NCBI GenBank assembly: GCA_045586405.1
Contig: JAZNAG010000019.1
Location: forward strand, 1 to 36,217
DNA length: 36,217 bases
Direction: 5' to 3'
Origin: SIG607 sp045586405
GTDB lineage: Bacteria > Bacillota > Clostridia > Oscillospirales > Acutalibacteraceae
The notes beneath the pieces were generated by a model. The model made no database searches and was not told the DNA's origin. It saw nothing but the letters and a program-made list of their open reading frames with translations. The translations under genes were made by a program, and so were the position numbers. This document shows positions 7,285-14,232 of this stretch, in pieces; position 1 is the first letter of the stretch; every line of letters begins with the position of its first letter.

Positions 7285-7313
7285 ATTTTACCACAAAGTT
7301 TGCTAAATTACAA
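7285..7313 (-). promoter_or_regulatory. promoter of rsmI-LCP
   Basis: On the minus strand TTGTAA (7313-7308), 17 bases, TAAAAT (7290-7285), about 30 bases before the rsmI start. Confidence 0.55.
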
Positions 7314-7330
7314 TTGTTTAATTAAATTTG

Positions 7331-7359
7331 TTGAAATTCCCATAAAAATATGGTATATA
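7331..7359 (+). promoter_or_regulatory. promoter of the small lipoprotein gene
   Basis: TTGAAA, 17 bases, TATATA, ending 28 bases before the ATG. It is divergent from, and close to, the rsmI promoter. Confidence 0.55.
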
Positions 7360-7387
7360 TAAAACAGATGTTAAAGGAGATATTTGT

Positions 7388-7789
7388 ATGAAAAAATTTC
7401 TTGCTGTTTTAATGGTTGTTTCGTTGATTTTAAGCCTTGCTGCCTGTAAAAAAGAGGTTAACCGCGCTGAGTATGACGAGGGCGAAAAGATGGATGCTGA
7501 TGCAAGTTCAATGTACGCCGAAGAAAACCAGGGCAATCCTTACGCGCAGTCTGAAATAGGCCATCACAGAGCATACAAAAACCTTATAATTGCAATAGGC
7601 ACCTATGATTTGGCCAAAGAAAGCTATGTATCTTACGAATATATTAAAGACGGCTCATATCAAGGCAACCCCTGTTATTATTATTCCAAAAAGCTTTCAA
7701 AAACCGTAGACGGCGAGTATAAGCATGACAGCTATCACGCAGTTTATAAAGACGGCTCAAAGATAGTTTCAAATATAGATTTACCGTAA
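7388..7789 (+). CDS. small lipoprotein of unknown function
   Basis: A 133-residue protein with a clear lipoprotein signal peptide: MKKFLAVLMV, then LSLAAC with Cys20 as the lipidation site. The mature part is short and Tyr-rich (YVSYEYIKDGSYQGNPCYYYSKKL) with no recognised domain. It ends in a possible beta repeat with HAVYKDGSK. AAAGGAG lies before the ATG. It has its own promoter and terminator. Surface location is well supported; role unknown. Confidence 0.75.
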   Translation: MKKFLAVLMVVSLILSLAACKKEVNRAEYDEGEKMDADASSMYAEENQGNPYAQSEIGHHRAYKNLIIAIGTYDLAKESYVSYEYIKDGSYQGNPCYYYSKKLSKTVDGEYKHDSYHAVYKDGSKIVSNIDLP

Positions 7790-7796
7790 AAGAAGA

Positions 7797-7830
7797 ACGG
7801 ATGTGCAAAGTTTTGCACATCCGTTTTTTA
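7797..7830. terminator. bidirectional terminator
   Basis: AACGGATGTGCAAA and TTTGCACATCCGTT pair and are followed by TTTTA. It lies between the lipoprotein gene (+) and the ABC permease gene (-). Confidence 0.8.
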
Positions 7831-7864
7831 GTGAAATTTTTATCGCCTCTAAAAAAGAGAAGGT

Positions 7865-8596
7865 TTATTTATTATCGCTTACCATTTTCCTGTTAAAAAT
7901 TATTACCGAGATAACAAAAAAAGCAACCGTATAAATAACAAATACAGCAATATTCCTCAGCCGAATATTCTCCAAACGATTATTCAGTACCCCTTTTAGT
8001 ATTGTAAGGCAGGATTCAAAAGGCAAGTATTCGCAAATCTTTCCAAATCCCCGTCCTAACATTTCTTTTGGGAAATACATTCCGCTTGTAAAGCATACGA
8101 GCTGAACTATAATACTTGATATCCCCGACGAAGACTTTTCAGAAGCAACGCTACCTATTATTATCCCTATTGCAATAAACAAAACCGCTATAACTAATGA
8201 CACGAGTATTGCGAAAATTATGTTTATATTAAAGCTAAGGCCTAATACAACAGCCAAAAGGAAAAACAATGTGTTCTGAATCAGTATGATAGGAATAATT
8301 GACAACATATATCCTAAAATATATTCTTTTGGTTTCATAGGGCTTACACCCAATCTTATCAACAATGAGGTTGTTCTGTCTTTGCTTATCAGCATAGCGG
8401 TAAAAAGAGTGATAAAAGAAAACCCAAAAACCACAATTCCCGGAGTAAAGTTTTCCAACTCATAGCTTTCGTTGGGTATATTGAATTGCTGAAATATAAA
8501 TAGCAAAAACAAAGGCAATATTATGGCAAAAATTAAGCTCAACGGGTCTCTGGCAATTTCTTTGAAATTTCTTTTTGCAAAGTTCAATATTCTCAT
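7865..8596 (-). CDS. ABC-2 type transporter permease
   Basis: A 243-residue membrane protein with six hydrophobic segments and the ABC-2 layout: an N-terminal FAKRNFKEIARDPLSLIFAIILPLFLLFIF, a large first outer loop, and paired helices around SGISSIIVQLVCFTSGMYFP (the typical SG-Y-FP turn). It lies one base after the ATPase gene and is the last gene of an AbrB-ATPase-permease operon. Together they form a small-molecule or lipid exporter, perhaps for antibiotics or peptides; the substrate is not visible. Two single-permease copies per complex would be expected. Confidence 0.88.
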   Translation of the reverse strand: MRILNFAKRNFKEIARDPLSLIFAIILPLFLLFIFQQFNIPNESYELENFTPGIVVFGFSFITLFTAMLISKDRTTSLLIRLGVSPMKPKEYILGYMLSIIPIILIQNTLFFLLAVVLGLSFNINIIFAILVSLVIAVLFIAIGIIIGSVASEKSSSGISSIIVQLVCFTSGMYFPKEMLGRGFGKICEYLPFESCLTILKGVLNNRLENIRLRNIAVFVIYTVAFFVISVIIFNRKMVSDNK

Positions 8597-8597
8597 A

Positions 8598-9320
8598 TTA
8601 TAAATTACCTCCCGTTGCTATTTTTACAAAGGCGTTTTCAAAATTTTCAGCACCGGTTTGAGTTATCAATTCATTTGATGTTCCGACAGCAAGTAATTTG
8701 CCCTTTGCCATTATACCTACCCTGTCCGACAGCCTTTCGGCTTCTTCCATATAATGAGTTGTTAATATTATTGTTATTTTGCCTTTTAGACTTTCAATAA
8801 CTGCCCAGAGCTCCTTTCTGGCGATTACGTCAAGACCGAGAGTCGGCTCATCTAAAAATAATATTTCGGGGTTGTTTATCAAAGCAATTGCTATGGATAC
8901 CTTTCGTTGCCAACCTCCCGACAGGGTTTTTGCTTTTTGATTCAGCACTTCGTCTAATTTAAATATTTTGATTAGTTGGCTGATCTTTTCTTGCTTTTTT
9001 GAAATTTGATATACCCCTGCCATAAATTCCAGATTCTCTTTTACCGAAAGGTTGGGAGCGATAGCCGTTTCCTGAGGCGATACATTTAATATTTCTTTGA
9101 TTTTTTGTCTGTCTTTAACAATATCCAACCCGTTGATTTTAATGCTTCCGTCGGTAGGCAAAATCAGGGTGGATAACATTTTAATCGTTGTTGTTTTTCC
9201 TGCACCGTTTGTGCCGAGCAAGGCAAATAATTCGCCTTGATTTATTTTCAGATTTATTCCGTCGACTACGGCTTTTTCTTTGTATTTTTTGGTCAGATTT
9301 TCCGTTTCAATGGCTATCAT
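8598..9320 (-). CDS. ABC transporter ATP-binding protein (DrrA-like)
   Basis: A 240-residue ATPase. Walker A is GTNGAGKT (residues 36-43), signature LSGGW (133-137), Walker B ILFLDE (153-158), and the H-loop follows in ILTTHYMEEAE. The TTHYMEEAERLSDR form is typical of drug-export ABC-2 partners (DrrA/CcmA-like). It is directly followed by its permease and preceded, one base away, by an AbrB-type regulator. GGAGACAAG lies before the start. Export is therefore the likely direction. Confidence 0.93.
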   Translation of the reverse strand: MIAIETENLTKKYKEKAVVDGINLKINQGELFALLGTNGAGKTTTIKMLSTLILPTDGSIKINGLDIVKDRQKIKEILNVSPQETAIAPNLSVKENLEFMAGVYQISKKQEKISQLIKIFKLDEVLNQKAKTLSGGWQRKVSIAIALINNPEILFLDEPTLGLDVIARKELWAVIESLKGKITIILTTHYMEEAERLSDRVGIMAKGKLLAVGTSNELITQTGAENFENAFVKIATGGNL

Positions 9321-9321
9321 T

Positions 9322-9525
9322 TTAACTTGTCTCCTTAGGGAAAATTTTATCCGATAAATCCTCTATAGCGTCTGCTTTAAGTAATGCGATTCCTCTTGTT
9401 TTATCACAAAGAACAATGACAGAATCTCCCGGTTTTATATCAAACATATCTCTTGCTTCTTTCGGGATTACAATTTGCCCTTTTTCTCCAACCTTACTTA
9501 TTCCCACAAATTTTTCTTTTTTCAT
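9322..9525 (-). CDS. AbrB/MazE-family DNA-binding protein
   Basis: A 67-residue protein with the swapped-hairpin AbrB domain: ISKVGEKGQIVIPKEARDMFDIKPGDSVIVL at residues 9-39. It is the first gene of the operon with the ABC exporter, so it probably controls that operon. No toxin gene follows, which argues against a MazE-type antitoxin. Four phased 9-bp repeats lie between its promoter and start and are the natural operator candidate. AAGGTGAT precedes the ATG. Confidence 0.88.
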   Translation of the reverse strand: MKKEKFVGISKVGEKGQIVIPKEARDMFDIKPGDSVIVLCDKTRGIALLKADAIEDLSDKIFPKETS

Positions 9526-9541
9526 TTCTTATCACCTTAAA

Positions 9542-9577
9542 AGTTATATTTGTTATACTTTTCATACTAATTATACT
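9542..9577 (-). repeat. four phased 9-bp direct repeats, candidate AbrB-type operator
   Basis: On the minus strand AGTATAATT, AGTATGAAA, AGTATAACA, AATATAACT follow one another without gaps. The first includes the -10 element; the last ends 16 bases before the start codon. Confidence 0.65.
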
Positions 9578-9598
9578 AAACCAAGAGAAGAATTGCAA
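9570..9598 (-). promoter_or_regulatory. promoter of the AbrB-ABC operon
   Basis: On the minus strand TTGCAA (9598-9593), 17 bases, TATAAT (9575-9570), overlapping the first of four direct repeats. Confidence 0.75.
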
Positions 9599-9633
9599 CA
9601 TCAAAATGAAAAATTTTGCCTAAGGCTGAATAT

Positions 9634-9662
9634 ATAAAAACCGCCTGATTTCTCAAGCGGTT
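9634..9662 (-). terminator. terminator of the CofE-like gene
   Basis: On the minus strand AACCGCTTGA pairs with TCAGGCGGTT (one G-U) around GAAA and is followed by TTTATA. Confidence 0.75.
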
Positions 9663-9684
9663 AATTTGTTTTGAACTTTGTTTT

Positions 9685-10485
9685 TTATTCTTCTCTTGCC
9701 TTCATGGGTACAAAGGGCTCAGCCTCTTTGTCCTTAATATCACGAATTATGATAAAGGGAGTAAGCTCGTCGTCCTGTCCTGCAGGGTTATCTCTCACTG
9801 TTTCGCAAAGGAATTCTACGGAAAGATCTTTAAGAGCGGGGCTGACACCTAAAATTTCAACAGAGATATCGTTGGCATCAATAATCATAGCGTTAATGCC
9901 GTGGGTCTCGGTAATTTTTTCGCAAGCGCCCTCGGGGTTTTCGGGATTAAGCACAGCAAGGTCGTGATAGGTTTCAAAAGAGGAGTGCATATAAAAACCG
10001 TCAATACCTGCAACGTCTTGTCCCACAACCTCATAGAAAACACCGCGTTTTCCGAAAAGCTTACCGATAGCGCCCAAAAAGGAACCCCAAAGGATAAGGG
10101 GAGCGCCTTTCATATTTATAGCAAGCTGTAACTTATAAGGCTCACCCATACCGATACCTGCATCGCTGTTTTTGGTAGCAAAGCGGGAAAGAGTACGAGC
10201 TAAAAAGCCGATTTTAACATCTTTTTTCTCAACGGTGTTGTTCTGGCACATAGCAACAACCTTTTCGCCGATAGCCAGAATGTCGCCCTCTTCATAAAGA
10301 GGCTTAACATAACGTCCCACAAGCTCACAAAGGTCCTCGCCGCGCTCAATAAAGTGGGTGTTTACGGCATAACGCTCAAGACGTTTGCCCTCAACCTCGC
10401 GTACACCGCGTATATAGTAAACTATACCGTCTTTTTCGCGTTTATTTTCAGCATAGTTTTTATTACCGTCATACCAGAAAGCCAT
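9685..10485 (-). CDS. CofE-like (F420-0:gamma-glutamyl ligase family) protein
   Basis: A 266-residue protein from ATG 10485, chosen because AGGGAGTTTT lies just before it; an upstream in-frame ATG would start within the promoter. It has the CofE-type pattern: a strand with YAVNTHFIERGEDL, then EGDILAIGEKVVAMCQNNTV, then AGIGMGEPYKLQLAINMKG, and an NDISVEILGVS segment. True CofE adds glutamate to coenzyme F420-0. Clostridia are not known to make F420 generally, so this group probably ligates glutamate or another amino acid to a different acceptor. It has its own promoter and terminator, so the context gives no substrate clue. Confidence 0.75.
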   Translation of the reverse strand: MAFWYDGNKNYAENKREKDGIVYYIRGVREVEGKRLERYAVNTHFIERGEDLCELVGRYVKPLYEEGDILAIGEKVVAMCQNNTVEKKDVKIGFLARTLSRFATKNSDAGIGMGEPYKLQLAINMKGAPLILWGSFLGAIGKLFGKRGVFYEVVGQDVAGIDGFYMHSSFETYHDLAVLNPENPEGACEKITETHGINAMIIDANDISVEILGVSPALKDLSVEFLCETVRDNPAGQDDELTPFIIIRDIKDKEAEPFVPMKAREE

Positions 10486-10520
10486 AATATAAAACTCCCT
10501 TAATTTTTTTCTACAAATAT

Positions 10521-10548
10521 AGTATAAACTATTTTGTCTAAAAGTCAA
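10521..10548 (-). promoter_or_regulatory. promoter of the CofE-like gene
   Basis: On the minus strand TTGACT (10548-10543), 16 bases, TATACT (10526-10521). Confidence 0.6.
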
Positions 10549-10555
10549 GAAATGC

Positions 10556-10585
10556 AAAAAAGGATGCGAAAGAGCATCCTTTTTA
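10556..10585 (-). terminator. terminator of the GH36 gene
   Basis: On the minus strand AAAAAGGATGC and GCATCCTTTTTT pair around TCTTTC, directly after the stop codon. Confidence 0.85.
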
Positions 10586-10587
10586 TT

Positions 10588-12735
10588 TTAAAGTACATTA
10601 ATCTCAAAAAACCTTGCGGTTCTGTCTTTCGGTAAATTTACCGAAAGTATATTTGAGTTTTGGTCATAACAACATTTCGTATCTATAATTGAGGGATAAA
10701 CCAGCCTACAGGAAGCCTTTTTACCGCCGAAATATTTAGAAAGGTCAATTTTTATAACGGGGTTTGTATCCTCAAGCTTCCAGACTGCCAAGGTCATTTT
10801 TTTGCCGTCGGGACTTAAAAGACCTAAACTGCTGAAGGTTCGGTCTATAATACTTAGTCTGCCTGAGGGCCATACGGGGAAAGCTTGACTGTTGTGTTCT
10901 CTGTATTTCTTAAAGGTTTCTACGCCCTCTTTTATAAGTTTTGTGTTAAACTCATCGGCACAGTCAATTCTGCCTGAAAGGTAAAGGGTACCGCAAAGGG
11001 CGGTTACCATATTAAATACCGTTTGTTCGCCGTCGGCCATAGAGTTAATATGCTCTTTGTCTTCTTTTAAATTCTTTTTGTCTTTATCGTAAATGGATAC
11101 AGGATAAGGATAAGACCAGGCACCTGCTTTTTCGGGAGCAAGATAGGCAAGAGAACCCGAAACAATAGAGGGGTTAAGGTAATAAATTTCCTGATCGGAC
11201 GTGCTTTGCAGATGGAAGTGACGGAGGGTTCCGTTATCGCACCTCATAGCGCCGCTACCGCAGTTTTCTATTTTTAAATCGGGATATTTTGCCCGTATTT
11301 TATCGATAAAGTCATAGAAAGCCTCGGTATGCTTTTTAAGGCCTTCGGCAGGGCTTGAGCCGCGCAGTTCAAAGCCCAGCTTTGTTGAAAGGTTGTAGTC
11401 GTTCTTTACAAAACGGCAACCTGCGTTATACAGCATATCAAAGATGCCCTCAATATAGTCCCGTTGTTTTTTATCGGTAAAGTCGGCAAAATGGCCGTTT
11501 GAAAGTTCACTGCCGTTACGCTTCATAACGGCGCCGTTTTTATACATTGACGAGTTTTTTGAAATAGATTCTATTTCAAGCCAGGCGCCCGGAGTCATAC
11601 CACGGCTTTTAATGTAGTCAAATATCTTTTTGATGCCTTCCTTGCCGTACTTTTCCTCATCAACAACCCACTCGCCAAGTCCGCTGCCTACATACCATCC
11701 GGCGTCAAGGCAGAAAAGCTCAGAGCCGCACTCTGCCGCCTTATCTATTAAAGGAAGCATTGTTTCATAGTCTCTTGTTTTCCAGAAACAATTCATATAA
11801 TCGTTAAAGCAGGCGGGGGCAATATTTTTCTCGTTCCATTTTGCAAGGGTGGTTTGTCTTTTAGCAAGGGTCAACTGTTTTACAGCCTCGTCAAAAGAGC
11901 CGTCGGTACAGCCCCAGATAGCAGGGGCGGCAGTTACGGTTTCGCCGGGGCGAAGAACCTTAACAAAGCCTGTTTCTTCATCAGCGGCATTGGCTTCCAT
12001 AAAAAATGTGCCCTTATCAAAGCCGTTGCCGTTTCTGTTGCCAAGCTCAATAGTCCAGTTAAGTCCGCCCTCAATTTCCATATACCAAATAGTACCGCTT
12101 TCGGTGTCCTCAACCATAACAAGCGGGTAATGTTTGCCTGTACTCCAGGAGCCGATAGAGCGCACTCTCCAGGAAACGCTGTCCCAGCGGTGCGCGGTTT
12201 TTTTATAAATACCAAGGTTATAAAGGCTTTCTTCTCGCCATTGAGCCTCGCCTTGCCAATGTGACAGGCAGTGATGCACCTTGATTTTGCTGTTATCCGA
12301 AAACCATTTAGAAATTCCGCCTTCGGCAATACCCGTCATAACGGCAGAACTGAAATGGGTTAAGGTTACCTTTTCTTTTGAAATATTTTTAACCGAGTTT
12401 GTTTGGCGGACGGCGTCTGCGCCTTCAATAAACTGCATTTTAACGGTTACTTCAAGGCTTTCATTGTTAACAAGATATTTAGCCACCATACCGCTTTTGT
12501 TTTGTTTAAAGTATGTGCAAACAGCGCCCTCGTTTAAACTGCAAATACCACCGCAGCCTTCCATAGCAGGAGTAGGGTATCCTGCCGTTCTAAGATAGAA
12601 GTTTGCATCGGCGTTTACAATTTGGTCTTCAGAAGCAACGTTTTCGGTTTCAAGCTTATACATTTTAAGGCTGTTACCGTTTTCGCCTCGGTCATATTTC
12701 ATAACCATATTGTTGTGATTTACTGTTTCTAACAT
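10588..12735 (-). CDS. GH36 family alpha-galactosidase
   Basis: A 715-residue cytoplasmic enzyme with no signal peptide. It has an N-terminal beta-sandwich (about 1-300), a catalytic TIM barrel (about 310-620) and a C-terminal beta domain. Catalytic residues: nucleophile Asp446 in RFVKNDYN and acid/base Asp514 in STSDQE, both in GH36 positions. FCLDAGWYVG (351-360) and the MTPGAWLEIE barrel strand also fit. It probably releases alpha-galactose from imported raffinose-family or plant oligosaccharides. It is monocistronic, with a promoter and a palindrome upstream, so it may be sugar-regulated, though no transporter or regulator is next to it. Other GH36 activities such as alpha-N-acetylgalactosaminidase cannot be excluded. 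Confidence 0.9.
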   Translation of the reverse strand: MLETVNHNNMVMKYDRGENGNSLKMYKLETENVASEDQIVNADANFYLRTAGYPTPAMEGCGGICSLNEGAVCTYFKQNKSGMVAKYLVNNESLEVTVKMQFIEGADAVRQTNSVKNISKEKVTLTHFSSAVMTGIAEGGISKWFSDNSKIKVHHCLSHWQGEAQWREESLYNLGIYKKTAHRWDSVSWRVRSIGSWSTGKHYPLVMVEDTESGTIWYMEIEGGLNWTIELGNRNGNGFDKGTFFMEANAADEETGFVKVLRPGETVTAAPAIWGCTDGSFDEAVKQLTLAKRQTTLAKWNEKNIAPACFNDYMNCFWKTRDYETMLPLIDKAAECGSELFCLDAGWYVGSGLGEWVVDEEKYGKEGIKKIFDYIKSRGMTPGAWLEIESISKNSSMYKNGAVMKRNGSELSNGHFADFTDKKQRDYIEGIFDMLYNAGCRFVKNDYNLSTKLGFELRGSSPAEGLKKHTEAFYDFIDKIRAKYPDLKIENCGSGAMRCDNGTLRHFHLQSTSDQEIYYLNPSIVSGSLAYLAPEKAGAWSYPYPVSIYDKDKKNLKEDKEHINSMADGEQTVFNMVTALCGTLYLSGRIDCADEFNTKLIKEGVETFKKYREHNSQAFPVWPSGRLSIIDRTFSSLGLLSPDGKKMTLAVWKLEDTNPVIKIDLSKYFGGKKASCRLVYPSIIDTKCCYDQNSNILSVNLPKDRTARFFEINVL

Positions 12736-12776
12736 ACGCGCACCTCTTTAAAAGTGGTAATACAATATCTGTGGAA

Positions 12777-12805
12777 AGTATAGCATTTTTCAAAAGGATT
12801 AGCAA
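12777..12805 (-). promoter_or_regulatory. promoter of the GH36 gene
   Basis: On the minus strand TTGCTA (12805-12800), 17 bases, TATACT (12782-12777). Confidence 0.6.
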
Positions 12806-12820
12806 TAACAATCTTGTTAT
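12805..12820. promoter_or_regulatory. palindrome adjoining the GH36 promoter
   Basis: ATAACAA, TC, TTGTTAT is a perfect palindrome touching the -35 element, placed like a regulator operator. Confidence 0.45.
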
Positions 12821-12835
12821 AGTAAAGAGTGTTAA

Positions 12836-12872
12836 ATTAAAAAAACAACCACACCAAAAGGTGTAGTTGTTT
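12836..12872 (-). terminator. terminator after the pyrophosphatase gene
   Basis: On the minus strand AAACAACTACACC pairs with GGTGTGGTTGTTT (one U-G) around TTTT and is followed by seven T-rich bases. It lies about 70 bases after the stop at 12943. Confidence 0.8.
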
Positions 12873-12942
12873 CTTCATGCGTAAGAACGGCATAACGGTG
12901 CGTAAATGTAGATAAGAAAAGCGATTAGGTGCGTAGAGGATA

Positions 12943-13266
12943 TTATATACTGACCTCGATGTCAAAATATTGTTCTTGAAAATAGGTCATTTTAATAATT
13001 TCTTCCTTGGAAAATATCATGTTTTCGGGAGCAACTACCCATTTGTCCTCTATATCATTTAAGCGGTGAATGATTGCAACAACTGTGCCTGTAAACACAT
13101 TGACCGGATGGTCGACACCCAATATATATGCATCCTGTTCTTCGCCGTCAGCAGCAATAATTGCATCTACATAACCGTAATTTACAGAGTAATAAATATC
13201 TTTATGTTTGGGATGACGGCTACCAAGTGGACGATCCACAATAACGGTGACCACTTGACCTATCAT
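12943..13266 (-). CDS. short inorganic pyrophosphatase-like protein
   Basis: A 107-residue protein from ATG 13266, chosen because AAAGGAGA lies six bases before it. It carries VTVIVDRPLGSRHPKHKDIYYSVNYGYV (the NYGYV segment matches family I pyrophosphatases) and AADGEEQDAYILGVDHPV, which corresponds to the metal-binding D-x-D-x-x-D region. Standard family I enzymes are about 170-200 residues, so this is a minimal form. I recall this short group being annotated as inorganic pyrophosphatase in Clostridia; activity has to be inferred. Its start overlaps the original stop of the upstream four-helix-bundle gene. Confidence 0.7.
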   Translation of the reverse strand: MIGQVVTVIVDRPLGSRHPKHKDIYYSVNYGYVDAIIAADGEEQDAYILGVDHPVNVFTGTVVAIIHRLNDIEDKWVVAPENMIFSKEEIIKMTYFQEQYFDIEVSI

Positions 13267-13616
13267 TTCGCATTCTCCTTTGCTGTGCGGCAAGAGGCCA
13301 TCAACATCGCTTGGAGTGACGTGCATTTTGCAGAAAGTGTTTTGAAAGTTTGCTCGTCAATATATTTTGTTCTATATAAAAGTTCGAGCCAATAACCTGT
13401 TTCACTTGCTTACTTTAAGGCAATTTCAAGCTTGGAAATAAAATCCTTCTTGCCTTGCGCATATTGTGCTTCGTGTATGTTAGCACCGATACTTGTGCCG
13501 CTTCTGCCGATTTGATTAGAAATAATGGATTCTTTAATTGATTTCAGATGCTTTACCAATTCAATAATATCAACGGAGAAGTCCATAGAAAGTTCCCGGA
13601 GCTTCGATTCTGACAT
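13263..13616 (-). pseudogene. S23-type four-helix-bundle protein gene with one premature stop
   Basis: From ATG 13616 (GAGGTG six bases upstream) the frame encodes SKLRELSMDFSVDIIELVKH, then IGRSGTSIGANIHEA, the hallmark of four-helix-bundle proteins of the S23 / 23S rRNA intervening-sequence family. A TAA at 13412-13410 stops it after residue 68. The same frame then continues ASETGYWLELLYRTKYIDEQ and onward to RTAKENAK and a TGA at 13265-13263, which is exactly the normal C-terminus of the family. Total length (about 117 codons) is typical. The expected residue at the stop is Glu, so one GAA-to-TAA change explains it. The final TGA overlaps the pyrophosphatase ATG. Confidence 0.85.
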
Positions 13617-13638
13617 AATATACACCTCGCTTTTTTAT

Positions 13639-13667
13639 ATTATATCACAAATCGAGTTTGTTTGCAA
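13639..13667 (-). promoter_or_regulatory. promoter of the S23-pyrophosphatase pair
   Basis: On the minus strand TTGCAA (13667-13662), 17 bases, TATAAT (13644-13639). Confidence 0.75.
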
Positions 13668-13710
13668 ATAAGTGATAAGTGATGCAACTACGCTGTGATA
13701 GGTTATGCGA

Positions 13711-13796
13711 TGCGTTCCACCCACGCGCCGAAGGCGTGCATCACAGACGAAGTCTGTATCACGCACGCAGTGCACATCATGTTCCAAAGGAACGCA
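13711..13796. repeat. cluster of mini-hairpins enclosed by an 8-bp stem
   Basis: TGCGTTCC (13711-13718) and GGAACGCA (13789-13796) are perfect complements. Between them are CGCGCC/GGCGTG around GAA (one G-U), ACAGAC/GTCTGT around GAA, and GCAC/GTGC around GCA; GTTCC/GGAAC around AAA competes with the outer stem. No coding potential is seen. Confidence 0.65.
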
Positions 13797-13802
13797 ACAC
13801 GC

Positions 13803-13843
13803 AAAGAAACCTGATTTGTCAGGTAGACAAATCAGGTTTCTTT
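13803..13843 (-). terminator. terminator of the tRNA pair
   Basis: An 18-bp perfect stem (13803-13820 with 13826-13843) around a five-base loop, three bases past the tRNA-Glu CCA end, with TTT at its 3' side. Confidence 0.85.
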
Positions 13844-13845
13844 GT

Positions 13846-13921
13846 TGGTGACCCGGACGAGATTCGAACTCGTGTTACCGCCGTGAAAGGGCGGTGTCTT
13901 AGGCCTCTTGACCACCGGGCC
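13846..13921 (-). tRNA. tRNA-Glu (TTC)
   Basis: Read on the minus strand, the acceptor arm GGCCCGG pairs with CCGGGTC (one G-U). The anticodon stem CCGCC/GGCGG holds loop CTTTCAC with anticodon TTC, and the T-arm contains GTTCGAATC. Discriminator A and an encoded CCA follow. It is 76 bases long and four bases after tRNA-Met. Confidence 0.96.
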
Positions 13922-13925
13922 GTAT

Positions 13926-14002
13926 TGGTGGCGATAGTGGGACTTGAACCTACGACACCGCGGGTATGAACCGCGTGCTCTAGCCAACTGAGCTATATCG
14001 CC
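13926..14002 (-). tRNA. tRNA-Met (CAT), elongator type
   Basis: On the minus strand GGCGATA pairs with TATCGCC, and the anticodon stem CGCGG/CCGCG holds loop TTCATAC with anticodon CAT. The G1-C72 pair argues against initiator tRNA, which has an unpaired first position. CCA is encoded. The loop form GTTCATACCC favours elongator Met over tRNA-Ile2, which also reads CAT as lysidine-modified. First tRNA of the pair. Confidence 0.93.
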
Positions 14003-14031
14003 ATTTAAGCGCCACTATGCGTGACTTTGAT

Positions 14032-14060
14032 ATTATATCAACCGTGTAGTAGTTTGTCAA
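14032..14060 (-). promoter_or_regulatory. consensus promoter of the tRNA-Met/tRNA-Glu pair
   Basis: On the minus strand TTGACA (14060-14055), 17 bases, TATAAT (14037-14032): a full match to the sigma-A consensus, as expected for stable RNA. Confidence 0.92.
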
Positions 14061-14112
14061 GTATTTTTTAAAAAATTCTTAATCTGCTGTATTTATACTA
14101 TAAAATTTATTC

Positions 14113-14141
14113 TTGATTATGATATATAAATAATGTATACT
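14113..14141 (+). promoter_or_regulatory. promoter of the Gld-like ABC operon
   Basis: TTGATT, 17 bases, TATACT. A second candidate lies downstream (TTTACA, 17 bases, TAGTAA, about 14167-14195). Confidence 0.5.
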
Positions 14142-14232
14142 GAATACTGTGTAAATTTATAGTTTGTTTACATTTTTATACCGTTTTTGTAGTAAACTGT
14201 AAGCAATTAAAAAATTAAGGAGTGTATGATAA

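Noticed and set aside
13679..13969. 96-codon plus-strand open frame across the hairpin cluster and tRNAs
   Set aside because: It covers the antisense of two tRNA genes, a frequent source of false proteins.
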